64,000 bases of DNA from Rhodobacteraceae bacterium HLUCCA08 (GTDB lineage: Bacteria; Pseudomonadota; Alphaproteobacteria; Rhodobacterales; Rhodobacteraceae), in contig LJSF01000001.1 in assembly GCA_001314655.1 (NCBI GenBank), forward strand, positions 62,001 to 126,000, read 5' to 3'. The stretch's first letter is position 1. Every line of letters starts with the position of its first letter. The notes under the pieces are model-generated. The model saw nothing but the letters and a program-made list of their open reading frames with translations. It was not told where the DNA came from and did not search any database. Positions 35,508-46,160 of the stretch are shown here, piece by piece. The position numbers and the translations under genes are program-made.

Positions 35508-36080
35508 ATGGGCATGATGACTCGCAGCTTCAATTCTACCGTTGCGTCGCTGGCGACCGCAGTCTGGATTTCCATACTGGCGGTCGGGCCGGCGCAGGCA
35601 CAGAGCGACCGAATCGAAGAATTGTTCGACGAATTGCAGCAGGTCGAGCCCGAGCGCGTGATGCGCATCGAAGAACAGATCTGGACCGAATGGTCGAAAA
35701 GCGGCTCCCCGGCGATGGATCTGTTGCTCAGGCGCGGCGAAGAGGCGCTGGAGGCCGGCAAGCCCGAACTGGCGGCAGACCACCTGACCGCGCTGATCGA
35801 CCATGCGCCGGATTTCGCCGAAGGCTATCACGCCCGGGCGACGGCCTATTACGGCCTGGGCCTGATCGGGCCGGCGCTTGACGATCTGCGCCAGACCCTG
35901 GTGCTGGAGCCGCGCCATTTCGGCGCCATGGCCGGGTTCGCCGTGATCCTGGAGGAAGTCGGCCGCCCCGAGGATGCGCTGGCGGTCTGGCGCGAGGTCG
36001 AGAAGATCACGCCGAACAATCCGGATGTGCGGATGCAGCTTGAGCGGCTCGAGCTGGAACTGGAGGGCCGGGCGCTCTGA
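35508..36080 (+). CDS. TPR-repeat exported protein
   Basis: 190 residues from ATG 35508. A signal peptide (ASLATAVWISILAVGPAQA-Q) precedes a TPR region with three helix-turn-helix units: LADHLTALIDHAPDFAEGYH, ARATAYYGLGLIGPALDDLR and VILEEVGRPEDALAVWREVE. It should act as a periplasmic adaptor. The gene is 24 bp from the helicase gene; an alternative ATG lies at 35514. Confidence 0.8.
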   Translation: MGMMTRSFNSTVASLATAVWISILAVGPAQAQSDRIEELFDELQQVEPERVMRIEEQIWTEWSKSGSPAMDLLLRRGEEALEAGKPELAADHLTALIDHAPDFAEGYHARATAYYGLGLIGPALDDLRQTLVLEPRHFGAMAGFAVILEEVGRPEDALAVWREVEKITPNNPDVRMQLERLELELEGRAL

Positions 36081-36104
36081 CGCGCACCGGTTGGGCTGAC
36101 AGCG

Positions 36105-39017
36105 ATGACCCAGCGTGGCACGGTCACGGCCGTCCTTGGCCCGACCAATACCGGCAAGACGCATTACGCGATCGAGCGGATGCTGGCCTATCGCACCGGC
36201 GTGATCGGCCTGCCGCTGCGGCTGCTCGCGCGCGAGGTCTTTGACCGGATCGTCGGCTTGCGCGGCCCCAATGTGGTGGCCCTGGTCACCGGCGAGGAGC
36301 GGATCGTGCCGGACCGGGCGCAATACTGGGTCTGCACGGTCGAGGCGATGCCCGAGGGCATGGGCTGCGATTTCCTGGCCGTCGACGAGATCCAGCTGTG
36401 CGCCGATCCCGAGCGCGGCCATGTCTTCACCGACCGGCTGCTGCGCGCCCGCGGCCAGCACGAAACGCTGTTCCTGGGCTCCGAAACCATGCGCGCGGCG
36501 ATCCAGGCCCAGGTGCCGGGGGTCGGGTTCCTGAAGCGCGAGCGGTTCAGTGAATTATCGTGGTCAGGTTCGAAAAAGCTAAGCCGCATGCCGCGCCGAT
36601 CGGCGATCGTGGGCTTTTCGGTCGAAAATGTCTATGCGATCGCCGAGTTGCTGCGCCGTCAGAAAGGCGGCGCGGCGGTGGTGATGGGCGCGCTGTCGCC
36701 GCGGACCCGCAACGCCCAGGTCGAGATGTATCAGAACGGTGACGTGGATTACCTGGTCGCCACCGATGCGATCGGCATGGGGCTGAACCTGGATATCGAC
36801 CATGTGGCGTTTTCGGCGCTGTCCAAGTTCGACGGGCGCCGGATGCGCCCGCTGGCCGCCGATGAACTGGCCCAGATCGCCGGCCGCGCCGGGCGGCACA
36901 CCAGCAACGGCAGTTTCGGCGTGACCGGCGAAGCGCCCGAGATCGAGCCGGCGGTGGTCGAGGCGATCACCAGCCACAGCTTTCGCCCGGTGCGCAAGCT
37001 GCACTGGCGCAATGCGCGGCTGAACTTCGGCTCTGCCGCCCGGCTGATCGCGGCGCTGGAGGAACGGACCGAGGATGAATGGCTGACCCGGGTGCGGGAA
37101 TCGGACGATCTGCGCGCGCTCAAGGCGCTGGCCGAGGATCCGGTGATCGCTGCGCGGGCGTCTGACGGGTCCTCGGTCCGGCTGCTGTGGGATGTTTGCC
37201 GGGTGCCGGATTTCCGCGGCATTTCGGCCGCCGAACATGCAAGCCTGCTGACCGAAATCTTCGGCTTTCTGCATGAGAACGGCCATGTCCCCGAAGATTG
37301 GCTGGCCCGCCAGGTCAGGCGGATCGACAACCCCCAGGGCGATATCGACATGTTGTCGCGGCGGTTGGCGTTCATCCGCACATGGACCTATGTCGCGCAG
37401 CGCAAGGGCTGGGTTCTTGATCAAGAGCATTGGCGCGGCGCCACGCGCGCGGTAGAAGACCGATTGTCGGATGCGCTGCACGGCGCACTGACGCAAAGAT
37501 TTGTGGACCGGCGCACATCCGTGCTGCTGCGCCGGCTCAAGCAACGGGAGGGCCTCGTGGCCGACGTGAACGATCAAGGTGAAGTCAGCGTGGATGGTCA
37601 GGTGCTGGGCCGTCTGGAAGGGTTCCGGTTCCGTCAGGACCAGACCGCGACACCGGACGAGGCCAAGACGCTGCGCCAGGCCGCCGCCGCGGCGCTGACC
37701 CCGCAATTCCACCTGCGCGCCGACCGGTTCTACAACGCGCCCGATACCGAGATCGATTTCACCGAACAGGGCGGGCTGATGTGGGGCGCACAGGCGGTGG
37801 GCAAGCTGGTCTCGGGCGACGACCCGCTCAAGCCGCGGGTCCGCGCCTTCGTCGATGACGAGGCCGGGCCGGAGGTGGTGCAGAAGGTCGAACGGCGCCT
37901 GCAGCATTTCATCGACCGCAAGATCGCCAAGGATTTCGAACCTTTGCTGAAGCTGCGCGACGATCCTGAGCTGACCGGCCTGGCCCGCGGCTTTGCCTAT
38001 CGGCTGGTCGAGGCCTTCGGCGTCATCCCCCGCGGCGACATCGCCGACGAGGTGCGCGCCCTGGACCAGGACGCCCGCGGCGCCCTGCGCAAACATGGTG
38101 TGCGGTTCGGGCAGTTCACGATCTTTCTGCCGCTGCTGCTGAAACCGGCGCCGACGCGGCTGCGGCTGGTGTTGTGGGGCCTGGCCCAGGGGCTGGATGC
38201 CTTTCCCGAGGCGCCGCCGCCGGGCCTGGTCACGGTGCCGGCCACGGATATGCCCCGGGGCGCCTGGGCGATGTCGGGCTACCGCGCGGCGGGCGAAAGG
38301 GCGATCCGGATCGATATGCTGGAACGGCTGGCCGACATGCTGCGCGACCGTGACAGCCGGGCCGGGTTCGAAGCCGGCGCCGACATGCTGTCGATCACCG
38401 GCACCACGCTGGAGCAGTTCGCGGATCTGATGCAGGGCCTGGGCTACAAGGCCGAACGCGGCGAACGCGAAAAGGTCCGCGAGGCCCCGGTTGCGGCCCC
38501 GGTTGCGGCCCCCGTCGTGGTCCCCGTCGCGACCCCGGTCGCGGCCGGAGAGCCCGGAACACCCCCGGAAACGCCGCCCGAACAGCCCCCCGAAACGCCG
38601 CCCGCGCCGCCGCAGGAAACGCCGGTCGACCCGCCGTCCGAAACCCCGGCCGAACCGCCGCAGGAGGTTCCGCAGGACACCCCGACCGAAGTGCCGCCGA
38701 TGGCTCCGCCCGAAGCCCCGATGATGGCGCCAGCCGAAGCGGCCGCCGCGCCCGAGATCGAGGTGTTCTATACCTTCACCTGGGGCGGGCGCCGGGGCGG
38801 TGCCGACCGGCGCGGTGCGGGTGACAGGCGGGGCCCGGCCGCCGGTCAGAAACCCAAGCCGCGCGGCAAGGGCAAACCGCGTCAGGGCGCCAAGGGCGGC
38901 GGCAAGCCGCAGCCGGACAAGCAGCGCCAGTTCGAGGCCCGGCCGCCGAAAAAGGACAAGCCGATCGACCCGGACAATCCGTTCGCCGCCGCGCTGGCGG
39001 GGTTCAAGACCGAGTGA
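36105..39017 (+). CDS. SUV3-like DExH RNA helicase with Pro/Glu-rich C-terminal tail
   Basis: 970 residues. Walker A GPTNTGKTH (about residues 11-19) and DEIQ box (LAVDEIQLCADP) mark it as SUV3-like, as do the helicase C-terminal motifs ATDAIGMGLNLDI and QIAGRAGRHTSNG. The eukaryotic homologue unwinds RNA in the mitochondrial degradosome with PNPase. From about residue 780, a low-complexity tail of repeated P-E-T-P units is followed by a basic region (RGKGKPRQGAKGGGKPQ). The S4-domain, fdxA and carD genes follow. Confidence 0.88.
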   Translation: MTQRGTVTAVLGPTNTGKTHYAIERMLAYRTGVIGLPLRLLAREVFDRIVGLRGPNVVALVTGEERIVPDRAQYWVCTVEAMPEGMGCDFLAVDEIQLCADPERGHVFTDRLLRARGQHETLFLGSETMRAAIQAQVPGVGFLKRERFSELSWSGSKKLSRMPRRSAIVGFSVENVYAIAELLRRQKGGAAVVMGALSPRTRNAQVEMYQNGDVDYLVATDAIGMGLNLDIDHVAFSALSKFDGRRMRPLAADELAQIAGRAGRHTSNGSFGVTGEAPEIEPAVVEAITSHSFRPVRKLHWRNARLNFGSAARLIAALEERTEDEWLTRVRESDDLRALKALAEDPVIAARASDGSSVRLLWDVCRVPDFRGISAAEHASLLTEIFGFLHENGHVPEDWLARQVRRIDNPQGDIDMLSRRLAFIRTWTYVAQRKGWVLDQEHWRGATRAVEDRLSDALHGALTQRFVDRRTSVLLRRLKQREGLVADVNDQGEVSVDGQVLGRLEGFRFRQDQTATPDEAKTLRQAAAAALTPQFHLRADRFYNAPDTEIDFTEQGGLMWGAQAVGKLVSGDDPLKPRVRAFVDDEAGPEVVQKVERRLQHFIDRKIAKDFEPLLKLRDDPELTGLARGFAYRLVEAFGVIPRGDIADEVRALDQDARGALRKHGVRFGQFTIFLPLLLKPAPTRLRLVLWGLAQGLDAFPEAPPPGLVTVPATDMPRGAWAMSGYRAAGERAIRIDMLERLADMLRDRDSRAGFEAGADMLSITGTTLEQFADLMQGLGYKAERGEREKVREAPVAAPVAAPVVVPVATPVAAGEPGTPPETPPEQPPETPPAPPQETPVDPPSETPAEPPQEVPQDTPTEVPPMAPPEAPMMAPAEAAAAPEIEVFYTFTWGGRRGGADRRGAGDRRGPAAGQKPKPRGKGKPRQGAKGGGKPQPDKQRQFEARPPKKDKPIDPDNPFAAALAGFKTE

Positions 39018-39388
39018 CCGACGCGGCCGAGACGATCCGGCTGGACAAGTGGCTTTGGCAGGCGCGCTTTTTCAAGACCCGGGGCCTGGCCACCAGGCTG
39101 GTCGGCGCCGGCAGGGTGCGTGTCGATGGCCAGCCGGTCAGCAAGCCGGCGCGCGCCGTCGGGCCCGGCGCGGTGCTGACCTTTCCGCAAGGTGACCAGG
39201 TGCGGGTGGTGCGGGTCCTGGCCTGTGGTCTCCGGCGGGGTCCGGCGCCCGAGGCCCGGGCGCTCTACGAGGACCTGACCGAGTGGAAAACCGCCGGTCC
39301 GCGAAACCCCGCCTATGACGGCGGCGGCCGGCCCGACCGGCGCGACCGCGACGCCCTGGCGCGGCTGCGCGGGCGCGGGGATGCTTGA
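39014..39388 (+). CDS. S4-domain RNA-binding protein (Hsp15-like)
   Basis: 124 residues from GTG 39014, overlapping the helicase stop by 4 bp. The S4 fold IRLDKWLWQARFFKTRGLA and VGAGRVRVDGQPVSKPARAV is at the N-terminus, followed by a basic C-terminal region. Hsp15 binds stalled 50S subunits with peptidyl-tRNA. Coupling to an RNA helicase suggests RNA/ribosome work, but this is inferred. Confidence 0.85.
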   Translation: MTDAAETIRLDKWLWQARFFKTRGLATRLVGAGRVRVDGQPVSKPARAVGPGAVLTFPQGDQVRVVRVLACGLRRGPAPEARALYEDLTEWKTAGPRNPAYDGGGRPDRRDRDALARLRGRGDA

Positions 39389-39440
39389 AGGGCCGGGCGG
39401 CTTGTTCTAGGTGAGGCACAGACAGACAGGATCCTGACCC

Positions 39441-39776
39441 ATGACCTATATCGTCAACGACAACTGCATCGCCTGCAAATACACCGATTGTGTCGAGGTC
39501 TGCCCCGTGGATTGCTTCTACGAGGGCGAGAACATGCTGGTGATCCATCCCGACGAATGCATCGATTGCGGGGTCTGCGAACCTGAATGCCCGGCCGACG
39601 CGATCCGCCCCGATACCGAGGCGGACATGGAGAAATGGGTCGAGTTCAACCGCAAGTATTCCGAGATGTGGCCGGTGATCATCTCCAAGAAGGATCCGCT
39701 GCCGGGGGCCGAGGAAATGGACGGCAAGCCGGGCAAGATGGAGCTGTTCTCGGAAAAGCCGGGCGAGGGCGGCTAG
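39441..39776 (+). CDS. fdxA: Seven-iron ferredoxin FdxA
   Basis: 111 residues. Its cysteines align with Azotobacter ferredoxin I: Cys9, Cys17 and Cys50 for the [3Fe-4S] cluster; Cys21, Cys40, Cys43 and Cys46 for the [4Fe-4S] cluster. Motifs [17 protein letters not shown] and [12 protein letters not shown] are intact. The C-terminus matches 7Fe ferredoxins. Low-potential electron carrier. Confidence 0.96.
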   Translation: MTYIVNDNCIACKYTDCVEVCPVDCFYEGENMLVIHPDECIDCGVCEPECPADAIRPDTEADMEKWVEFNRKYSEMWPVIISKKDPLPGAEEMDGKPGKMELFSEKPGEGG

Positions 39777-40012
39777 GCGATTCGCTGCGCCGTGCTGCGA
39801 TGCGGCAAGTGAAACAGGGGCGATGGCCCTGATTTTACAGGGTTTCGCAGTCGCCATGCATGCATGTGCTTCTCTGGGGCCGCTTTTTGTGGTATGCTCG
39901 GTAGAATGCCGGTGAATACCTGATCCGAGACAGACTGCCCGACCCGACGGAGCCTGTGCGCGCCGCCGGATCGCGTGTCGTTTGTGCCCGGTTCGGCGAG
40001 GAAAGGAAACCG

Positions 40013-40522
40013 ATGAGCAAGAGCAAGAAAAACGGGTTCGCGCCCAATGACTTCGTGGTTTATCCCGCCCATGGTGTGGGCAAGATCGTCTCGATCGAGA
40101 AACAGGAAGTGGCGGGGTTCGAACTGGAACTCTTCGTCATCTCGTTCGAAAAGGACAAGATGACCCTGCGGGTGCCGACCAACAAGGCGACCGAGGTGGG
40201 CATGCGCTCGCTGTCGTCGCCCGACGTGGTGGCCGATGCGATGAAGACGCTCAGGGGCAAGGCCCGGGTGAAAAAGGCGATGTGGTCGCGCCGGGCCCAG
40301 GAATACGAGCAGAAGATCAATTCCGGCGACCTGATCGCCATCGCCGAGGTGGTGCGCGACCTGCACCGCGCCGACGACCAGCGCGAGCAGAGCTATTCCG
40401 AGCGCCAGCTTTACGAGGCGGCGCTGGAGCGGCTGACGCGCGAAATCGCGGCGGTGTCGAACGGGTCGGAAACCGATGCGGCCAAGGAAATCGACAGCGT
40501 GCTGGTGGGCCGCGCCGCCTGA
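40013..40522 (+). CDS. carD: CarD-family transcriptional regulator
   Basis: 169 residues from ATG 40013 (GAAAGGAAAC upstream). CarD_CdnL_TRCF domain: FVVYPAHGVGKIVSIEKQEV and FVISFEKDKMTLRVPTNKA (residues about 15-70), then an all-helical DNA-binding C-terminal part with MWSRRAQEYEQKINSGD and the conserved Trp of the CarD C-domain. CarD binds RNA polymerase beta and stabilises open complexes; in alphaproteobacteria it supports growth-rate and stress control. A strong terminator follows. Confidence 0.96.
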   Translation: MSKSKKNGFAPNDFVVYPAHGVGKIVSIEKQEVAGFELELFVISFEKDKMTLRVPTNKATEVGMRSLSSPDVVADAMKTLRGKARVKKAMWSRRAQEYEQKINSGDLIAIAEVVRDLHRADDQREQSYSERQLYEAALERLTREIAAVSNGSETDAAKEIDSVLVGRAA

Positions 40523-40547
40523 GCCGGACCGCCTGTTGCCACACTGA

Positions 40548-40577
40548 GAAAGCCGCGTTCCGGGGAACGCGGCTTTC
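40548..40577 (+). terminator. Strong terminator after carD
   Basis: GAAAGCCGCGTTCC (40548-40561) is perfectly complementary to GGAACGCGGCTTTC (40564-40577), followed by GCAGTTTTGC. It lies between convergent carD and purD and could act on both. Confidence 0.8.
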
Positions 40578-40612
40578 GCAGTTTTGCGGGACCGGTTGCG
40601 GGCGCGCGCCCG

Positions 40613-41878
40613 TCAGTCGAGCGCGCGCCAGCCGATATCGGTGCGGTTGAAACCATCCGCCCAGTCGATCCGGTCGATCATCGCATAGGCGCGGTCACGG
40701 GCCTGTTGCAGCGTGGCCCCGCGGGCGGTGACGTTCAGGACGCGGCCGCCATTGGCCAGGATGCGGCCGTGATCCTCGACCGTGCCGGCGTGAAAGACCA
40801 TGTGGGCGCTGTCCTCGGGCAACGCGTCCAGGCCGTTGATCTCGGTGCCTTTTGCGTAGGGTCCGGGATAGCCGCGCGCGGCCATGACCACGGTCATGGC
40901 GTGATCGTCGGCCCAGTTGACGCGGACCTGGTCCAGCCGCCCGGCGGCGCAGGCCTGGATCAGGTCGAGCGCCTGGGCGCCCAGCCGCAGCATCAGCACC
41001 TGGGCCTCGGGATCGCCGAAGCGGGCATTGTATTCGACCAGGCGGGGGTCGCCGTTCTCGATCATCAGCCCGACATAGAGCACGCCCTGGTAGGGGGTGC
41101 CGCGCCGGGCCATTTCGCGGATCGTGGGGCGGACGATCCGGTCCAGGGTCTTTTGCACCACCGCGTCGGTCAGCACCGGGGCCGGGGAATAGGCGCCCAT
41201 GCCGCCGGTATTGGGGCCGGTGTCGCCATCGAAGGCGCGCTTGTGGTCCTGGGCGGTGCCGATCGGCAGCAGGGTTTCGCCGTCGCACAGCACGAAGAAG
41301 GAGGCCTCTTCGCCGGTCATGAATTCCTCGATCACCACCTCGGCGCCGGCGGCGCCGAACTGCCCGTCGAACATGTCGTCGATGGCGGCCAGTGCCGTGG
41401 CCTCGTCCATCGCCACGATCACGCCCTTGCCGGCGGCCAGCCCGTCGGCCTTGATGACGATCGGTGCCCCTTGGGTCTTGATGTATTCCCTGGCCGCGCC
41501 GGTTTCGGTGAAGCGGGCATAGGCGGCGGTCGGGGCACCGCAGGCGTCGCAGATTTCCTTTGTGAAGGCCTTGGAGGCTTCGAGCCGGGCGGCGGCGGCC
41601 GACGGTCCGAAAACCGAAACCCCCGCGGCGCGCAGATCGTCGGCGACACCGGCGGCCAGCGGGGCTTCGGGGCCGATGATGACCAGGTCGATGGAATGGG
41701 TTGCGGCGAAATCCACCACCGCGGCGCCGTCCTCGATCTCCAGGGCGGGGCAATCGGCGATCCGGGCGATCCCGGCATTGCCCGGGGCGACGATCAGCCG
41801 GTCGCATTTGGGGTTCTGCTTGACCGCCCAGGCCAGGGCATGTTCCCGCCCGCCGCCGCCGAGGATGAGAATGTTCAT
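40613..41878 (-). CDS. purD: Phosphoribosylamine-glycine ligase
   Basis: 421 residues, ATG 41878. It starts [17 protein letters not shown]; the ATP-grasp part has [13 protein letters not shown] and [14 protein letters not shown]; the C-terminal signature FGDPEAQVL is present. Second step of de novo purine synthesis. Divergent from xseA. Confidence 0.97.
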   Translation of the reverse strand: MNILILGGGGREHALAWAVKQNPKCDRLIVAPGNAGIARIADCPALEIEDGAAVVDFAATHSIDLVIIGPEAPLAAGVADDLRAAGVSVFGPSAAAARLEASKAFTKEICDACGAPTAAYARFTETGAAREYIKTQGAPIVIKADGLAAGKGVIVAMDEATALAAIDDMFDGQFGAAGAEVVIEEFMTGEEASFFVLCDGETLLPIGTAQDHKRAFDGDTGPNTGGMGAYSPAPVLTDAVVQKTLDRIVRPTIREMARRGTPYQGVLYVGLMIENGDPRLVEYNARFGDPEAQVLMLRLGAQALDLIQACAAGRLDQVRVNWADDHAMTVVMAARGYPGPYAKGTEINGLDALPEDSAHMVFHAGTVEDHGRILANGGRVLNVTARGATLQQARDRAYAMIDRIDWADGFNRTDIGWRALD

Positions 41879-41945
41879 GCCGCCCGCCTTTCGCTTGGAT
41901 CGTGGGCGTTCTAAGGTCGCCGGAATAGCAGCACAAGGGCCGGAC

Positions 41946-43490
<1,545 letters not shown>

Positions 43491-43493
43491 GCC

Positions 43494-43895
43494 TCAGGCG
43501 CCGAAACCCGGGCAGGTGATTTCCTCGTCCGGGGCGGGCGGGCGCAGAAAGGCGACAAAGCCGCTGTCGACATGGATCGCGCGCAGTTGGTCGCCGGCTT
43601 CGAAATACAGCCAGCATTCCGGGCCGTCGCCGTCGATATCCTCGTCATAGGCGAAACAGATCGCCGCGCCCTCGGGATACCAATGGCCCGGGCGGCAGGC
43701 GCGCTCGTCCAGGAAATGCCAGATCACCCGCCGCCCGGGCAGATAGATCTCGGCGCCATAGGGGACGCCCGTCTCGGTGTCATGGGCGAAGGTGCCGCCC
43801 CTGGTGAAGGCTTCGAATTCCTCCGCGGTCAGGGGGCGGTCCTGGGCGCCGGCCGGAACGGCGAACATGGCGAGGGCAAGGACAGTCAGGCGCAT
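43494..43895 (-). CDS. Small secreted protein, tandem paralogue B
   Basis: 133 residues from ATG 43895 with signal peptide MRLTVLALAMFAVPAGAQD. Shared pattern with the next gene: LTAEEFEAFTRG, then Y-G-E-Y/I-LPGRRVIWHF, a Cys-containing C-xG-WYPEGAAICFAYDED and C-WLYF. Probable periplasmic or secreted domain with two disulfides. It ends a minus-strand operon alkB, paralogue A, paralogue B with 4-bp gaps. Confidence 0.75.
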   Translation of the reverse strand: MRLTVLALAMFAVPAGAQDRPLTAEEFEAFTRGGTFAHDTETGVPYGAEIYLPGRRVIWHFLDERACRPGHWYPEGAAICFAYDEDIDGDGPECWLYFEAGDQLRAIHVDSGFVAFLRPPAPDEEITCPGFGA

Positions 43896-43899
43896 CCGC

Positions 43900-44313
43900 T
43901 CAGGCCCCCGGTCCGGCGCAGACCAATGGCGCGGCATCGCCCTTTTCGACCAGTTCGACCATGGGCGCGTCGACATCGTTCACAATCAGCTTGCCGTCGC
44001 GTTCATAGACGAACCAGCAGCCGGGGACGTCGTCGGGGCCATAGACGAAACAGATCGCGTCGCCTTGGGCGAACCATTCCCCGGCGGTGCATTCGTCGCG
44101 ATCGACCTGCCACAGGACCTGGCGGTTCGCCATGTAATATTCGACCCCGACCGCACCGTTGGGATAGCGCCAGCCGATGGTGCGGCCCTCGGTGATGGCG
44201 TCGAATTCATCGGGGGTGACGGTGCGTTGGCCGTCGATCGTCGGGGCGGTCTGGGCGGCCAGCGGCGCCGGAGACAGCGCGAGGGCAAGGCAAAGGGCGC
44301 GAACCGGGCGCAT
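43900..44313 (-). CDS. Small secreted protein, tandem paralogue A
   Basis: 137 residues from ATG 44313 with signal peptide RALCLALALSPAPLAA. It shares with paralogue B the order V/LTPDEF-AIT-G-T, Y-N--V-Y-M-RQVLWQ, ECTAG-WFAQGDAICFVYGPDD and PGCWFVY. Gap to alkB is 4 bp. I do not recognise the family; cysteines are placed identically in both paralogues. Confidence 0.75.
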   Translation of the reverse strand: MRPVRALCLALALSPAPLAAQTAPTIDGQRTVTPDEFDAITEGRTIGWRYPNGAVGVEYYMANRQVLWQVDRDECTAGEWFAQGDAICFVYGPDDVPGCWFVYERDGKLIVNDVDAPMVELVEKGDAAPLVCAGPGA

Positions 44314-44317
44314 CGGG

Positions 44318-45385
44318 TCAACCTTTCGACGGGGCCCCGGGGGCGGGGCGTTCGGCACCATCCTGCCAGTCCGCGACGCGCGGGTCCATGACCCGGCGCC
44401 AAAGTCGCGGAAACAGCGCCAGCGTCGCCATGGCCGGCAGCGACCGGGGCAGGACCGGCATGTCCTCGGTCAGGCGCAGCGCCGGATAGACCCGGGCCGG
44501 ATGGGTGTGGTGGTCGGAATGGCGCGGCGCGTTCAGCATCAGCGCCGACGAGAACCAGTGCGGCGCATTCCAGGAATGCCGCACGCCCATCGGTTCGGGC
44601 CGTCCGTCCGGGCGCGGCCGGCGCTGCAGCCCGTAATGCTGGACGTAATCCGACATCAGCAACTGGACCTGCGCCATCAGCGACAGCCCGATATAGCCCG
44701 CCAGCCCGACCGGTCCGCCGATCAGCGCGGCCAGGGCCAGAAAGCCCGCGCCCCCGGCAAGGTAGCTCAGGTAGGGATTGCGCCAGCGCGGGCGGCCGGC
44801 GCGTTCGGCCCGGGCGCGTTCGGCGGCCAGCCCGGCGCGGAATTCCCCCGGCCAGGCGCGCCGGATGAAACGATAAAGCCCTTCGCCGCGCCGGGCGCTG
44901 TTGGGATCGTTCTTTGTCGCCGCATGGACGTGATGCACCAGCAGATGGGCCGAGGCATGCTGGCCATACAGCATCGAGATATAGACCCATTTCCCCAGAC
45001 CATGCAGCCATCGTGCGCCGCGATGGATCAATTCATGGGCATTGGAATTGCTGACCTGGCCCATGAACTGAACCGCGCCGAAGAACAGCACGACCCGTTC
45101 CCAGCCGGCCAGGCCGGTGCGCCCCGCCAGGGCGGCGACAACCAGGGCCAGCAGCGCGAAATGCACTGCCGCCAGCGCCACCGACAGCGTGTCGGCGTGG
45201 GGAAACTCGGCCCCCTCGGGGGCGTTTTCGGTGGCCCGGGCAACGGCCTCGTCCAGGGTCGCGGTCAGCAGGGTCATCCAGACCAGCCCGGCGACGGCCC
45301 AGACGCCGCCCAGAACGGCCCCGAGGCCAAGAAGCGTCGGCGCGCCGAGGGTTGCGATGGCGAACAGGCGGAGCGGAGCGGTCAC
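44318..45385 (-). CDS. alkB: AlkB-type membrane fatty-acid/alkane hydroxylase
   Basis: 355 residues from GTG 45385; a TTG at 45406 would add seven residues. The His clusters of the AlkB/desaturase family are present: NAHELIHRG, LLVHHVHAATK, YVQHYGLQR and RHSDHHTHP, with about six membrane helices. It hydroxylates terminal carbons of alkanes or related chains using a di-iron centre and needs rubredoxin and rubredoxin reductase, which are not in this window. Operon with two secreted paralogues. Confidence 0.9.
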   Translation of the reverse strand: MTAPLRLFAIATLGAPTLLGLGAVLGGVWAVAGLVWMTLLTATLDEAVARATENAPEGAEFPHADTLSVALAAVHFALLALVVAALAGRTGLAGWERVVLFFGAVQFMGQVSNSNAHELIHRGARWLHGLGKWVYISMLYGQHASAHLLVHHVHAATKNDPNSARRGEGLYRFIRRAWPGEFRAGLAAERARAERAGRPRWRNPYLSYLAGGAGFLALAALIGGPVGLAGYIGLSLMAQVQLLMSDYVQHYGLQRRPRPDGRPEPMGVRHSWNAPHWFSSALMLNAPRHSDHHTHPARVYPALRLTEDMPVLPRSLPAMATLALFPRLWRRVMDPRVADWQDGAERPAPGAPSKG

Positions 45386-45465
45386 TTTCGGGCCTTGAAC
45401 TGGCAAAGGGTCGGCGGGACGATAACAACGGCGACGGCGAAGGTGGAGTCTCCGAAAGGCCGCAG

Positions 45466-46104
45466 ATGGGTATCCTTGCGATCTTTTGTGCCGCGGCGCT
45501 GGCCGCGCTGTTCTGGGTGCGTTTTGCCCTGGCGCCGGCCTCGTGGCCGAAATCGGCGGTCAAGACCGGGTCGGTCGCCTTGCTGGCCGTCGCGGCCCTG
45601 GGCGCGGGGGCGCCGTGGGTCGCGCTGGCGCTGGCCCTGGGGGCGGCGGGCGATTTCAGCCTGTCGCGGCCGGGAAGGCGCTGGTTCCTGGCCGGCATGG
45701 CGGCTTTCGCGGCCGGGCATCTGGCCTATGCCGGGCTGTTGCTGGGCCTTGGGCCGCCCCGATTGCACGTCGCGCCGATGGTGGCGCTGGTGGTCTTCGG
45801 GCTGGTGATGGGCGCGCTGTTGTGGCGCCCGACGGGGGCGCTGCGCGGACCGGTGCTGGCCTATGTGGCGGTGATCGTCGCGATGGGCCTGGCGGCGCTG
45901 GGCCTGCCGGCGGGGCAGGGCGGCCGGATCGTGCCGGCGGTGCTGCTGTTCATCCTGTCCGACAGCCTGCTGGCGGCCGAGCTGTTCTGGGCCCGTGACC
46001 CCGGGCTGCGGCGGGGGCTGGGTCTGGCGGTCTGGCCCTGCTACTGGTTGGCCCAGCTGGGCCTTCTGCTCGGGTTGGCCGGGTCGGGCAGCTTTGCACC
46101 TTAA
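45466..46104 (+). CDS. YhhN/TMEM86-family membrane protein (lysoplasmalogenase-like)
   Basis: 212 residues from ATG 45466 (AAAGG upstream). About eight helices; family-specific GAAGDFSLSRPG near residue 60 and ILSDSLLAAELF near residue 165 carry conserved acidic residues. Mammalian TMEM86B is a lysoplasmalogenase; bacterial function is uncertain. Divergent from alkB, with 80 bp between starts. Confidence 0.85.
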   Translation: MGILAIFCAAALAALFWVRFALAPASWPKSAVKTGSVALLAVAALGAGAPWVALALALGAAGDFSLSRPGRRWFLAGMAAFAAGHLAYAGLLLGLGPPRLHVAPMVALVVFGLVMGALLWRPTGALRGPVLAYVAVIVAMGLAALGLPAGQGGRIVPAVLLFILSDSLLAAELFWARDPGLRRGLGLAVWPCYWLAQLGLLLGLAGSGSFAP

Positions 46105-46160
46105 CCTTTCCGCCGCGGGCGATTAGGTGTGAAGGCGAGCATATCGAGGAGCCGCCGCGC

